A DNA stretch of 6,192 bases, from NCBI GenBank assembly GCA_017998735.1, contig JAGOCN010000025.1:5899-12090 (forward strand), in the 5' to 3' direction. Position 1 is the first letter of the stretch; each line of letters starts with the position of its first letter. The translations under genes and the position numbers were made by a program. Below, one piece after another: positions 5,890 through 6,192 of the stretch. The DNA comes from Giesbergeria sp. GTDB lineage: Bacteria; Pseudomonadota; Gammaproteobacteria; Burkholderiales; Burkholderiaceae_C. The notes under the pieces were generated by a model that was given only the letters and a program-made list of their open reading frames with translations, had not been told where the DNA came from and did no database searches.

Positions 5890-5949
5890 GGCAATGGGGG
5901 TCAGATCACGGTTTCGCGCAGAGAAACTCGGGCTCTGACCCCCATTGCC
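5890..5949. mobile_element. REP-like palindrome (candidate RAYT-mobilised element)
   Basis: GGCAATGGGGGTCAGA (5890-5905) is perfectly complementary to TCTGACCCCCATTGCC (5934-5949), a 16-bp stem. The 28-nt centre contains a second small stem, GTTTC (5911-5915) with GAAAC (5923-5927). The GGGGTCAGA/TCTGACCCC arms are, from memory, typical of REP-type palindromes in Burkholderiales that are associated with IS200-like REP-associated tyrosine transposases. No transposase gene is present here, so this would be a non-autonomous copy. No target duplication is evident, as expected for that transposase class. It could also slow transcription from the upstream operon, but there is no T-run. Confidence 0.75.
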
Positions 5950-6016
5950 GGAATGTCGGGCGCTGCGTTTGCAGGCAGGCAGGCAGCCATGGTCTGTCTG
6001 AGGCATTTCGCTTATT

Positions 6017-6075
6017 AGGTCAAAATGGCCTCCAGCGCAAGCACAGACTGCGCCAGCAGCTCCTTTTTTAATAGC
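6017..6075 (-). repeat. Interspersed intergenic repeat, copy 3
   Basis: Read on the minus strand, this 59-nt unit matches copy 2 (1188-1246) at 50 of 59 positions with no gaps and copy 1 at 28 of 36. It keeps GCTATT, an A-run, GGAGCTGCTGGCGCAG, GCGCTGGAGGCC and TTTTGACCT. An internal 5-bp inverted repeat (6035-6039 with 6049-6053) corresponds to the hairpin of copy 2. Read from the plus strand, it ends in CTCC followed by a T-run, 15 nt or so past the hairpin. It lies 211 nt after the MocA-like stop, in the opposite orientation to that gene, as copy 1 does relative to the creatininase-family gene. Confidence 0.85.
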
Positions 6076-6170
6076 AGGCGCAAACCAAGCCACTGTGCAA
6101 GCGCATTGCAGGCGGACCAGCACCAAAACGCTGCCGCCATGCCGCGTTCCTGCGTGGATGCTTTCCTGAA

Positions 6171-6188
6171 GGCAAGGGCAAGGGCAAG
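6171..6188 (+). repeat. Hexamer tandem (GGCAAG) x3 at the window edge
   Basis: Three exact GGCAAG units run from 6171 to 6188, followed by GG at 6189-6190, and may continue outside the window. This is a short simple repeat; nothing links it to a gene. Confidence 0.7.
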
Positions 6189-6192
6189 GGTC

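Larger units (their letters stand above)
5806..6192. other. Gene-free 3' region rich in repeats and palindromes
   Basis: No supported gene lies in these 387 bp. They hold a small stem-loop (5833-5854), a REP-like palindrome (5890-5949), repeat copy 3 (6017-6075) and a hexamer tandem (6171-6188). An ATG at 6139 opens a frame running off the window edge with 18 codons, low in information and overlapping the hexamers. A minus-strand frame also enters from the edge and ends inside repeat copy 3; I cannot support either as a gene. Confidence 0.7.

Noticed and set aside
5890..5949. Rho-independent terminator for the xdhC/mocA-like pair.
   Set aside because: The stem is strong, but no T-run follows on either strand and the loop is long. 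A REP-like element fits better.
6018..6192. End of a minus-strand gene entering from the right edge and stopping in repeat copy 3.
   Set aside because: The Leu/Ala-rich reading is produced by the hexamer tandem and by the repeat itself. Sequence beyond the edge is needed to judge it.

Overview
The window is very GC-rich and strongly biased to G/C at third codon positions. Its gene set and intergenic repeats suggest a betaproteobacterium of the Burkholderiales, most likely a member of the Comamonadaceae. That placement is inferred from base composition, protein style and a repeat type I recall from that family; nothing was searched. There is no tRNA, rRNA, CRISPR array, transposase gene or prophage gene.

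Layout. Positions 1-39 hold the truncated end of an interspersed repeat (copy 1). A creatininase-family amidohydrolase lies on the minus strand (1054 down to 131). A 551-bp divergent intergenic region follows, carrying repeat copy 2 (1188-1246). Next is a gamma-glutamyltransferase lipoprotein gene (ggt, 1606-3588, plus strand) with a good Shine-Dalgarno and a textbook intrinsic terminator (3623-3678). A 397-bp stretch without a credible gene comes after it, with three tandem 9-nt units and a 15-nt operator-like palindrome. Then comes a translationally coupled pair: an XdhC-family protein (4076-5242) and a compact MobA/MocA-like nucleotidyltransferase (5239-5805), joined by a GTGA start/stop overlap. 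The last 387 bp contain a short stem-loop, a 60-bp REP-like palindrome with perfect 16-bp arms (5890-5949), repeat copy 3 on the minus strand (6017-6075) and a short hexamer tandem at the edge.

How the genes relate. The XdhC/nucleotidyltransferase pair is a molybdenum-cofactor finishing module. In characterised systems one protein modifies the cofactor to its dinucleotide form and XdhC protects it and delivers it to a xanthine-dehydrogenase-type molybdenum hydroxylase; no such enzyme is encoded here. GGT acts in the cell envelope on glutathione and other gamma-glutamyl compounds, and its strong terminator makes it look monocistronic. The creatininase homologue is a probable cytoplasmic metal-dependent amidohydrolase of unknown substrate, transcribed away from ggt. 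I see no evidence that all four genes form one pathway.

I found no convincing undescribed biological system. The most interesting material is non-coding: three diverged copies of one intergenic repeat, a REP/RAYT-type palindrome, and an isolated palindrome upstream of xdhC. At protein level the oddities are the shortened nucleotidyltransferase and a low-complexity C-terminal tail on XdhC.
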